From contig JARVLF010000014.1 in assembly GCA_030849465.1 (NCBI GenBank), positions 1 to 64,000 of the forward strand: a stretch of 64,000 nt of DNA, written 5' to 3'. The notes beneath the pieces were generated by a model. It was not told the DNA's origin. It ran no database searches and was given only the letters and a program-made list of their open reading frames with translations. Position numbers and translations under genes: made by a program. This document shows positions 49,501 through 56,763 of the stretch, in pieces; position 1 is the first letter of the stretch; the number at the start of each line of letters is the position of its first letter. The DNA is from Moesziomyces globuligerus (Eukaryota; Basidiomycota; Ustilaginomycetes; Ustilaginales; Ustilaginaceae).

Positions 49501-51998
49501 TGCATCGGAGGACGGCCGTCGAAATCTTCTTCGAAGACGGCCAAAGCTGTTTGCTGGTTTGTCCTGAGACAGGGATGGCGCAGAAAATGCATAGAGAGCT
49601 GCAGATTCGCGCGCCATCCGCAGTAGCTTCGGCGGAGGCCATGCGGGAGGCGATCCGGGAACGCATCCCGGGTGGTGGTAATGCTTCCTCGTCTTCGGCA
49701 GTGTCGCCCTCAGGCTTCGGTTCCAGGCTTGCGGGCGCAGTGCTCGGGCGGTCTTCGAGCTGGGGTACCATGACAACGGCGTGGCGAGAGGGCCGATTGA
49801 GCAATTTCGCATACTTGATGGCGCTCAACACGCTGGCCGGACGCTCGATGAACGACTTGACGCAGTTCCCGTGCTTCCCTTGGGTGTTGGCCGACTACTC
49901 GAGCGACGAGCTGGATCTCGATGATCCAGCGACATTCCGAAAATTTGAGCTACCCATGGGAGCGCAGACACCGGTGCGGCGTAAAGAGTTCGAAGACCGC
50001 TACATTCAACTGCAGGAAGTCGACATGGATCCATTTCACTACGGCACGCACTACTCGACAGCGTCGACGGTTTGCGGCTTTATGATCCGCACACGACCAT
50101 TCGAGCGCCTGCTGATGGCACTTCAAGGAGGGAACTTCGACCTTGCCGATCGCACCTTTGGCTCGGTCGGAAAAGCGTGGTCGTCCGCGTCCGAGCTTTC
50201 ACGTGGCGACGTGCGCGAGCTCATCCCTGAGTTCTTCTACCTGCCCGAGTTTCTCAGCAACACGAACCGTTTCGACTTCGGCATCACGCAGGCGGGCGAG
50301 GTGATCGACGATGTGGAGCTGCCGCCGTGGGCGAAGCAGGATCCTCGACTCTTTGTGCTCAGGCACCGCGAGGCGCTCGAGTCCGAGTACGTGTCGCAAC
50401 GTCTGCACAATTGGATCGACTTGGTATTTGGGTACCGCTCCCGTGGCCAGGAAGCTGTCGAAAGCACCAACGTGTTCCACCCGCTGAGCTACGAGGACGC
50501 GGTCGACCTCGACGCGATCGAATCAGCCATGGAGCGGCAGGCGGCGGCTCAGGTGATCCACAACTTTGGGCAGACTCCGTCCAAGCTCTTCAACCATCCG
50601 CATCCGCAACGAAAGCGTCGGCTTCGCGCACCGCTGGCCCCATCGGAGCGCTTCGGACTGCTGGAGCATCCGCGTCTGATCGTTCAAGGGATCGCGCCCG
50701 TACGAACTCTCAAGAACGCAGTGCACTTCATCTATCCGCTGCATCCGGAGCGAGCGTTTGCGTCACCCAAGGACTACCTCATCCTGCCGAAACTCGGCGT
50801 CTCGCTCTCGACGGACCACTTGGACGGCAGTCTGCGCATGTACAGCTCGCGAGATACGCGGCGTGCACTCGCTGTGGTGGAGCAGATGGTACCGGATCGC
50901 ATCACTTGTATTGCGCAGGCGCGTGCCAAGTCGATCGTGGCTGGCAGCTCGGACGGTATGGTGAGCGTCTGGGAACTCGATGGCGCCAAGCGCGAGGTGA
51001 CGCTTTCCAAGCTCTTGCGTGGACATGACGACGCTGTGCTCTGCGTAGCAGCGTCTGCTTCGTGGAGCGTAGTGCTGACGGGCTCAAAGGACGGCACGGC
51101 GATCGTGTGGGATCTCAATCGAGGTGCCTACGTGCGATCCCTGCGCGGACATGATTCGGGCGTGCAACTGGTCGCGATCGATGAAAAGACGTGCCACCTG
51201 GCAACAGCCTGCGGGCCGGAAGTAAGGCTGTGGTCGGTGAACGGCGAGCTGCTGGCCTGCCTAGCGACGAGTGCCAATCTCTCCGAGCCGATCTCGAGCC
51301 TGAGCTTCCTGGAGCGCGACTACCACGTGGGACGGCTGGCGGTGCTACTCACGGGCCATCGTGGCAAGGTGATTGCCTGGGAGGCCGTATCGATGCACGC
51401 AGACGCGCCTGCTGTCCTCAAGCGGTCTACATCGGGCGCGGGGGATCCACCGCGATCAAGGCAGCAACGTCGAATGGTGTCAGAGGGCAGCTCGCATCGC
51501 GGAATCAGGCCCGCGTCGGCGTCAACAGCCGAGCCGCTGTGGAGACTGGCGCCGCTACACATTCTGGAGCATCATGATCGACTCGGTGGGTTGGAAGGCA
51601 GTGCTGATGCTGCAAGATCGGGAGCTGGTGGTAGCAGTGGTGCGACGCATCGATCGCCTCTGATCACGGCCATTGCGACGACGCCGAGGATGGTGCTAAC
51701 GGGCGACGAGAATGGACGGCTGTACCAGTGGACGCTGATGGGAGAGGCGGTGGCGGTACCAGACTCGCTGGCGACGCACTGCATGAATGCGAGCTGCCGA
51801 CGACGCTTCGGCATGCTCGATGGACGCCGGCACTGTGCAGGCTGTGGCGGTCTGTTCTGCAGTGCATGTGCGGCGGCGCACCGCTCTATGCCAGGCCAGC
51901 AGCGCTTCTGCCCGCACTGCCGCGATGCCATCGACGGCTCAGGCTACTTTGATGACCACGCGGGACCCGACGCTCCTCTTGCGACCGGATCACACTGA
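43506..51998 (+). CDS. BEACH-WD40-FYVE protein, WDFY3/ALFY-like (2830 aa)
   Basis: An 8.5-kb single exon. After a disordered N-terminus (1-130) come armadillo-like helices. A ConA-like lectin domain lies at about 530-640 (FTFITTFSIERIEPS, RLFVDGELVEEKL). A PH-BEACH domain follows at about 1885-2040 (VVGIESRGCLLI). The BEACH domain spans about 2105-2400 (LTQFPCFPWVLADY, FHYGTHYSTAS, ELIPEFFYLPEFL, NVFHPLSYE). WD40 repeats follow (about 2455-2740; DGMVSVWELDG, DGTAIVWDLNRG). A C-terminal FYVE-type finger (about 2759-2815, GRRHCAGCGGLFCSAC) completes it. BEACH proteins scaffold endolysosomal and autophagic membranes; FYVE fingers bind phosphatidylinositol 3-phosphate. Terminal FYVE plus BEACH-WD40 is the ALFY order. 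The finger lacks an obvious WxxD motif, so lipid binding is less certain. Confidence 0.92.
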   Translation: MSAPTQAQGKVDRVEERQTPFDRSEDAQDSSMRQTAEHSVITKEAEGSALEQRQQVASSSLLAPETQTEGISSGAGSDATGSSSLLPPASPAPDSSVGSPLSSAHHGSPAPISTLWTHPTADSSDPFRNSTHRSMERDELLSVLEALHRCAPDDLQSKLHLGGHLHRMLVEGTSASGPPRAHGYRDDFRQAGGFLVVIHLISTLDGSQEGQAELQIEIFKLALAILSASLVQHPVNLKAFETTVGWRGLQDAILIAANGVVPPDHICGSLLGLAVADVATIAGRIVSTRRFLAHHDPKREPAEAPGAAGQSLEENRANLLKERVREQWTPLPTVVFPQTIRILVQLLLGESGRTDQQVKLYLDDEGMSIVLHMLLRLVATSRRNQTALASVGLSALLLDATLPASGDNAVQPSSSAPVTSAASQDSSASTLIEAHRDLLASILQHLYAAAGIPDKDGRRLLVYLSTPPPRSQDAKTGGYDGHQRVLDLLIEVANTSQEPNTVLFSMAEHGHASLALSSLPRPFPPPPSTSSGFTFITTFSIERIEPSLPIELLTLYDAQRSFNVQLGIEPGTGLFSYASSALRSAPPTRFSNAAFVTNRRYHLVFIHACPRGGAHMSPARLFVDGELVEEKLAPWPEPGRSAAQKVNPVRAVLGSPPHSGFDAHSAASPATRTRTNRLIWSLGPTLLLDDAVPSDLPLVFYELGPRYAGNAQDSLGRFLTYRASANINLRLDHAARRPSAAAPNSGGGAGGLTLSEKELSNLPLVTAIAGRASDLVAEERLYFVINSANTAVFDRSGTTAGRGASAATGQLDPSKRSGSRVVLNQAVPLNREAVGASFGLAKMYGEPALLVPRPLDETVWKLGGCAVLLKLIADADSTATLAKTLQLFLELVSRSWRLSEDVERCKGYEVLGLLLSEKAELFDAEIVGALFAAMGIETSDAAGSNGSLLANPFLYRIVMLDFELWAHTDEELRIKHLEHFSLLLRTSRHRRFNGKRVAKMQIVKKLMHAIRSGLYDVKMTPLVVEAMRSLLSLSFNEISVRIATSYLAAQLCRAAGPQVQHQAPAAASTIQVRPKPKRAATTDPSEAGASDVKASHPIGATASKLLKEGADGPSEKPSDGVTQALAIFELLSNMMAERRSHLFRFADVVNVKWLLLFFHPRAETKAAELALQILARLLLHPELEYAQRLSTSGGFKVLERLLPRFWSAPTVLPLLWSTLFGIEVSSPVPKLTALVPLPMRGDAKAIFCAPVLRAILSCMKEGMRVTAAKQNGLRGRFRLIRARPSEALQQMAMESVAHGVVATPSSETSRRAHARQRSRSMNVDVKDLEQAAQMSSEITILAETAKLLQIYGHTSSELKELIFSPIILRGLVDCVFPFIEDGNSVTAADASPTAKMPGSENWAVAAARTRTVGPETSGTDVIWMANSLLALVAQLVADSLLSTGSVAILSAIDQALPPTDLAQQTVFRCALLSETTRKIRLVIANHPRQALTSAETIALFIETASDEILTGQAQLEEQLYQAALALLRILPLPDSASNAKTNVQAAATLYMSLNRIILLRFVSSDRYTQTLDETLQDQDVILHPANRDQTFFECLINRLLHILRASTAKPASADTSEPHVKAFTLFNLLALARPASSEGAPMAAFNQSQQRTSRDVEGGHESSTSGPLPYDAAWNSFSKSRETLKAAAHMERLQQLHDSLRRVDTREQLVTSTENRMVAWHASLVEAEDVRKAKFVNDLREMQTFASMQWHELQASLTRERALLDTGNGQSAAKPIWRLDPTEGPDRIRLKLQRLDPSALRNTEMAPQLSEPTQEAALMSPDEQDANEDIWHGAEASMDDGHSSPPAQKSLACAADSTRSGATDASAEPNDAIVAAAADSIGDAFAEDKYRRVLRSLERGDVIEAVFNTSRVVGIESRGCLLILGKLCVYLMDDYFQRPNGELINVWEAPAEERDTLVMATLAGDASKPSGLIRDLEGEAQTRKWAWTSVQICHRRSWLHRRTAVEIFFEDGQSCLLVCPETGMAQKMHRELQIRAPSAVASAEAMREAIRERIPGGGNASSSSAVSPSGFGSRLAGAVLGRSSSWGTMTTAWREGRLSNFAYLMALNTLAGRSMNDLTQFPCFPWVLADYSSDELDLDDPATFRKFELPMGAQTPVRRKEFEDRYIQLQEVDMDPFHYGTHYSTASTVCGFMIRTRPFERLLMALQGGNFDLADRTFGSVGKAWSSASELSRGDVRELIPEFFYLPEFLSNTNRFDFGITQAGEVIDDVELPPWAKQDPRLFVLRHREALESEYVSQRLHNWIDLVFGYRSRGQEAVESTNVFHPLSYEDAVDLDAIESAMERQAAAQVIHNFGQTPSKLFNHPHPQRKRRLRAPLAPSERFGLLEHPRLIVQGIAPVRTLKNAVHFIYPLHPERAFASPKDYLILPKLGVSLSTDHLDGSLRMYSSRDTRRALAVVEQMVPDRITCIAQARAKSIVAGSSDGMVSVWELDGAKREVTLSKLLRGHDDAVLCVAASASWSVVLTGSKDGTAIVWDLNRGAYVRSLRGHDSGVQLVAIDEKTCHLATACGPEVRLWSVNGELLACLATSANLSEPISSLSFLERDYHVGRLAVLLTGHRGKVIAWEAVSMHADAPAVLKRSTSGAGDPPRSRQQRRMVSEGSSHRGIRPASASTAEPLWRLAPLHILEHHDRLGGLEGSADAARSGAGGSSGATHRSPLITAIATTPRMVLTGDENGRLYQWTLMGEAVAVPDSLATHCMNASCRRRFGMLDGRRHCAGCGGLFCSACAAAHRSMPGQQRFCPHCRDAIDGSGYFDDHAGPDAPLATGSH

Positions 51999-53100
51999 AT
52001 CAACGCCGGTCACGCGAAGCCAGCGAGCTCTGTCAGCGGTGCGAGGATTCGGCCGCACGCAGAACGGGTGCTCGCTCCAGGACGCTCCACAACCTTCCTG
52101 AGCGAGGCGCTGTGATGTGATGGCCACTCGCCAGTCACATTCTTCGAGCTTCTCACCCGGTCTGTTGCACCGCAGTCGCTGCCGTCGCGATCGGTGGCGA
52201 ACGGGACGCCCAGGGAGGCTGGAGTCTCAGAGTCGCAGTGGCAGCACAGAGCCGCGCTAGCCCCGGACACGGGAATGACAAAGGTTTGTTAGACTGGATG
52301 TCAAAGCTGACTGTGCTTGCGTGCTGTGGCGGGTGGTGGAGGTGACTGCGACACGCGGCTGGAAGCCTCGAGAAATTTCGACAGGCCTCGGGTCGCGCGT
52401 GGACCCTACGTGCAGCGGAGCGCGCCAAGCGCTGCTGTCAAGCAAGCTGCGGGGCACCTCCGACTAGTTTGCGGGACTGCCGGCTGAGCCAAACTCGTGG
52501 CGCCGTCACTCAGTCACGCTGCGACCGACTCGGAACACGCGCGTGGGGAGGCCGAAGCGTCGGAAGGTGCGAAGGCAAGGAAGGATCGAGATGCTTCTCG
52601 GCGCCTTTGGCGGCCAAGTCCGAAGAGGCCTGGAGCCCGAAGTGTAATCGAGGCGGGACACTTTCATGGAACTGCGCTTCTTCTCGGCGCTGCGCTAGCT
52701 TTCCCACGCCAGTTGCTTCGAGACTTGAGTGGAAGGATCCAAGCGGCTCAGAGAATGGCACCAGCTCCTCGCGCCAGCTTCTCGCGCCTGCGCCTACAGC
52801 ATCGGATGGAGCCGACAACAAGGCAAGCCGGGCTGAGCTGCGCTACAGGCTCAGGCCATCTCTACAGCGCCTCGAGTGATTCGGCCCAGCCGCATCTTTG
52901 CTGAGTCCCTCGCAAGCGCTCTGAGGGTCGCCTCTCCGGCAGACTGAAGCGTATATCTACAGCCCCGTTCCGGCCCCGTCTGGATTCTCCCCCATCAGCC
53001 AACGACACAACGCAAAGAAGTCCAACATTGCACGCACTACGCTCATCATCACCGCAAATCGAACATCACGACTACCTACCATCCTCGAACGCCTGATTTG
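51999..53100. other. 1.1-kb intergenic, upstream of the small heat shock gene
   Basis: No gene supported. A GAAATTTC motif near 52374 resembles a minimal heat-shock element half-pair (GAAnnTTC), but it is 730 bp from the ATG and single. The last 130 bp before the ATG are typical leader sequence. Confidence 0.4.
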
Positions 53101-53844
53101 ATGCGACAAGCCCTTCGACTTCCTCTTCCAAGCTCCAGGATTGCTGCCATCACTCGCAACGTCTCGCCTCTCGCACGCGCCCGAACGAACAGCAACCTCA
53201 CTCCGATCGCACGTTGCTTCAGCACCGCACGTCCCACCATGTCCCTCCTCCGCCCCTCGAGCTTCTTCGCCTCGCCGCTCGACGACTTTGACATGTTCCC
53301 CTCGTCGGCGCTTCGCGACCTGATGGTGATGAACCCCTTCGCTGCGGCTGCCGCCAGCCGTCCCAACGTCAATGCTGGCGACTACCGCATCTGGTCGGGC
53401 CCCAAGGTGGATGTCCACGAAGAGGACACCAAGTTTGTTCTCACGGCCGAGCTGCCGGGCGTCAAGAAGGAGGACGTCAAGATCAATGTGGACGCCGACC
53501 GCCGCAGGCTCACGCTCGAAGGCCACATGAAGAGCGAGTACAGCTCGGAGCCCGCTGCTGCCAAGGAGGCTGCCGCCAATGGACAGCCCGAAGCTGGCTC
53601 GGGCGAGAAGGCCTCGACCCAGGTGACCAAGCAGGAGCAGACGAACAACGCGGTCGGCCACGCTCTGGTGTCGGAGCGCGTCTATGGCTCGTTCAGCCGC
53701 TCGTTCACGCTGCCCGCCACGGCCAACCTGTCGGACGACACGTCTCTCAAGGCGCGCTTCAGCGACGGCCTTCTGCGCCTCGAGATCCCCAAGAAGGACA
53801 AGGAGCACTCGAAGACGCGCCAGATTGCCATTGAGACGGCTTGA
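53101..53844 (+). CDS. Small heat shock protein (Hsp20/alpha-crystallin), predicted mitochondrial long form, 247 aa
   Basis: ATP-independent holdase chaperone. The alpha-crystallin domain starts near residue 97 (WSGPKVDVHEEDTKFVLTAE, LPGVKKEDVKI) and ends FSDGLLRLEIPKKD, with the G-x-L signature and VYGSFSRSF before it. An Ala/Gln/Gly-rich insertion (about 145-185) splits the domain, as in other fungal Hsp20s. From the first ATG the N-terminal 46 residues are Arg-rich, free of acidic residues and end in ARCFSTARP, an R-x-F/S-type mitochondrial cleavage motif. A second ATG in strong context (CCCACCATGTCC, 53239) begins MSLLRPSSFF and would give a 201-aa cytosolic form. Confidence 0.9.
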   Translation: MRQALRLPLPSSRIAAITRNVSPLARARTNSNLTPIARCFSTARPTMSLLRPSSFFASPLDDFDMFPSSALRDLMVMNPFAAAAASRPNVNAGDYRIWSGPKVDVHEEDTKFVLTAELPGVKKEDVKINVDADRRRLTLEGHMKSEYSSEPAAAKEAAANGQPEAGSGEKASTQVTKQEQTNNAVGHALVSERVYGSFSRSFTLPATANLSDDTSLKARFSDGLLRLEIPKKDKEHSKTRQIAIETA

Positions 53845-55200
53845 GCCCGTCGTCGACGTCGGCCCGAATCGCTCCCAAGTCGCACTCGGCGGCTGAGAGG
53901 CGATCTGCGCATTTGGTTTGTTCCAGCTTTTCCGCTTCGAATGTCGCACCTCACCATCTCTTCGTGCCACTTTTCTCCCGTTCGCATCTGCATCCGCTCC
54001 GCATTCGCACTCGCACACACACACACACACACGCAACCTTTCCGCAATCTTGTACCGCCTTGTCTAGCCAATTTGAAGTCGTCTTTCCCTAAAGTTTTGA
54101 ATGCAGTTGAGAACGAAGTGTACTCGGTTGAGATGGCGTTGGTCGAGCTGAGGGGAATGAATCTTCTAAGCAATTTGGAACATTTCCGTCTCGGCGACTT
54201 TTGCTCGACCTGTCGGCAGCTTTGCGAGGTCGCTGTGGTATCGGGAGGACAAGATGTTGGGCACGTTGGGTGAGGCAAGGCTTGATCAGCAGACGGGGTG
54301 TTGGGCGTTGCGCGTGCTGGCTCGGCAAGGCGGCGCAGATCCGGCACCCGGCGACTTTGTGCTGTTGGTGTGAGGATGAGATCTGCACAAATTGAATTTC
54401 GCATTCATTTTCATTTTGACGCGCGCCGAAGTTGAGGGTTGACAAGTGAAGGGCGCGATGCCATGGCAAATCACAACACTCTGAGGCGCAAAAAAGGGTC
54501 GTCAACACCGACACGGCACCCTGGGATCACACGCTTGGCATTCCAAACCGCCGCCAGCCGAGAGTGTACTGGATGCGTGAGCCTGCACCGCCCCTAAGCA
54601 TGGCAGCCGCGCGTCTGCGCATACAGCACCGCATCCACGAGGTCGGTCGTTCCGACTGCCTCGTTGCAGAGGCGCTGAAGCACCTGCGCGCCTGAGTCAG
54701 TATAGTATTGAAGTCGAGTGCTGTTTCACGCCGAGCCAAGGTGCATGAGCAACACTGAACCGAATGCGCACCGGCCCGACCCACTCGCAGCCATCTGAGC
54801 GCGCTTGCCTCGACTCCTTCCATTAGCTGCAACATATCATCCTCCTTCAGGCCAACCCCCCCCCCCCCCCTCTCCACCATCTGTCCCCCTTCGAATGCTC
54901 ATCGCTCTGAGACGCCACCGATTCGCCTACACGTCTCGAGCTCGTAGAGTCTTGCCAGAGCCTACCTTCCTCTTTCGGCCGCCGCTTCTAGACGCCCCTT
55001 GCTTGCCACCACCCCAACTTCACCGACCACCGGCCGGCCTCCCTCTCGACCACCACCTTTCCCCCTTTCTTTCTTTGCTTCTACACGCTCTCTCTTTCTG
55101 ACATTGACGAGTGGCCGGCTCACTTGCAGTGCTCCTATCCCAACCGTTTCTAAAGTTCATCCATCCCAGCAAAAGACGCCGGCGTCTTCTTTCAGCAACC
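53845..55200. other. 1.36-kb intergenic with CA and poly-C tracts
   Basis: It contains a CA microsatellite (54014-54032), probably in the heat shock 3' UTR, and a run of 15 C (54856-54870). On the minus strand, 54590-54850 has two protein-like stretches (EDDMLQLMEGVEASALRWLR, and VLQRLCNEAVGTTDLVDAVL before a stop). They might be exons of a small gene or relic, but no complete model emerges. The end is a CT-rich leader for the next gene. Confidence 0.4.
54014..54032. repeat. CA dinucleotide microsatellite
   Basis: Nine CA units about 170 bp past the heat shock stop codon. Confidence 0.9.
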
Positions 55201-56583
55201 ATGTTCCGATTCTCCTCAATGCTCAGTGCCACCTTGGCTGTCGCCTTGGTCGCTCAGCTCGCTCACGCTCTGCCGCAGCCCATCATCGTTGACATGGAAG
55301 CGCGTCAGGCCATCTCAGCGTGCCAGCCCGTACACCCTAGCTTCCAGTGCGATACGGTCGTACCGCCCCCTTCTCAGCGCAGCGCCGACCGCGACCACCC
55401 CGAGCTGGTCAAGCGTGCGAGCGTCTGCAACGGAGACGCTTCGCTCTGCAACCGCCTCTACTCGAATGTCACCTACATCGGCGCCCACAACAGCTACGCT
55501 GTCGGCACCCTCGCTGGCGCCTCGGTAGGCAAGAATCAGGAACAATCCGTAAGCCAGCAGCTCAACGATGGCATCAGGCTCCTCCAGGTCCAGGCGCACA
55601 AGTCCACCAACTCCACCTCCGGCTCCGGCATTGACCTCTGCCACTCCTCGTAAGTGCATCTAGCCTAAAGCGTGTCAGCGCCTAGTTGGACAGACGCGCC
55701 CACCTCCCCACGATGAGCGCCCGCATTGACCCCCCTTCTGACTTGATTTTCTTGCATCGGCCTCGCTCAACCGCTCCGACGTTTCCCCCCGTCGGCTAAA
55801 CACAGCTGCTCCCTCGAGAACGGCGGCACGCTCGAGGCGTACCTCTCCAAGGTCAAGGCATGGGTCGACAGCAACCCCAACGACGTCGTGACGCTGCTCA
55901 TCGTCAACGCCGACGACCAGCCCGCATCGACGTTTGCCACCGCCTTCCAGTCCACAGGCCTCGCCTCCAAGGCCTACACCCCCGGCACCGCCGCACTCGC
56001 CAAAAACGCCTGGCCCTCGCTCGGCTCGCTCATCGACGCGGGCAAGAACGTCGTCGTCTTCATCGACAACTCGGCCGACGTCTCCACCGTTCCTTACATC
56101 CTGCCCCACTTCCAAAACACGTGGGAGAATGCATACGACCAGACGGCCACGCCGTTCAACTGCTCGGTCGACCGCATCAACACGGGCAGCTCGGCTGGCA
56201 ACCTCATGTACCTCGTCAACCACTACCTAGACTCGTCCTTCTCGTTCTTGAGCACCACGGTTCTCGTTCCGGACACGTCCAAGATCACCACCACCAACAG
56301 CTACGCCTCGATCATGACCGACGCCAACAACTGCGCCGCACTGCATGGACAGAGCTACCCGACCTTTGTCCTGACCGACTTCTACGACCAGGGCAACGGC
56401 AGCGTCTTCCAGGCCGCAGCGGCCATGAACGGAATCCAGTACGTCGCCAAGCCCATCGGAAACGCCACAAAGTCCTCCACGTCCTCAGGACAGAGCACCA
56501 GCGCAGCTACCACCTCCCTCTCGAAGACCTCGGGCGCCGCGCTCGCACTCTCCCTCCTCGCACTTGCTGCGTCTTGGCTCTAA
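55201..56583 (+). CDS. Secreted GPI-anchored PLC-like phosphodiesterase family protein (408 aa, one intron)
   Basis: Exons 55201-55649 and 55806-56583; the 156-nt intron is GTAAGT..AACACAG and restores DLCHSSCSLENGG. Residues 1-23 are a signal peptide (ATLAVALVAQLAHA). Lys71-Arg72 is a possible Kex2 site releasing mature ASVCNGD. His96 in YIGAHNSY and His148 in DLCHSSC match the two histidines of the PI-PLC X-type TIM barrel. DVVTLLIVNADDQ and GKNVVVFIDNSAD are later barrel strands. The C-terminus is Ser/Thr-rich and ends in a hydrophobic tail (ALALSLLALAASWL), a GPI signal. Family members of this fungal type are of uncertain activity; substrate unknown. Cell-surface location is inferred. Convergent with PalA. 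Confidence 0.85.
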
Positions 56584-56763
56584 GCGACCCTCTCCCCTAT
56601 CGTCGGATCATCCCTCACCCCCATCGCCACACATGTACTCGCTCGACGCGACCACGGACACTTTGCATCTCATCTTTTTGTCTTCCCTTCTTTTGCACGC
56701 ACAGCCATTCCGGCACACACGAGACGTGACATTGCGAATGATCGACGAAGACATGCGGGGACG

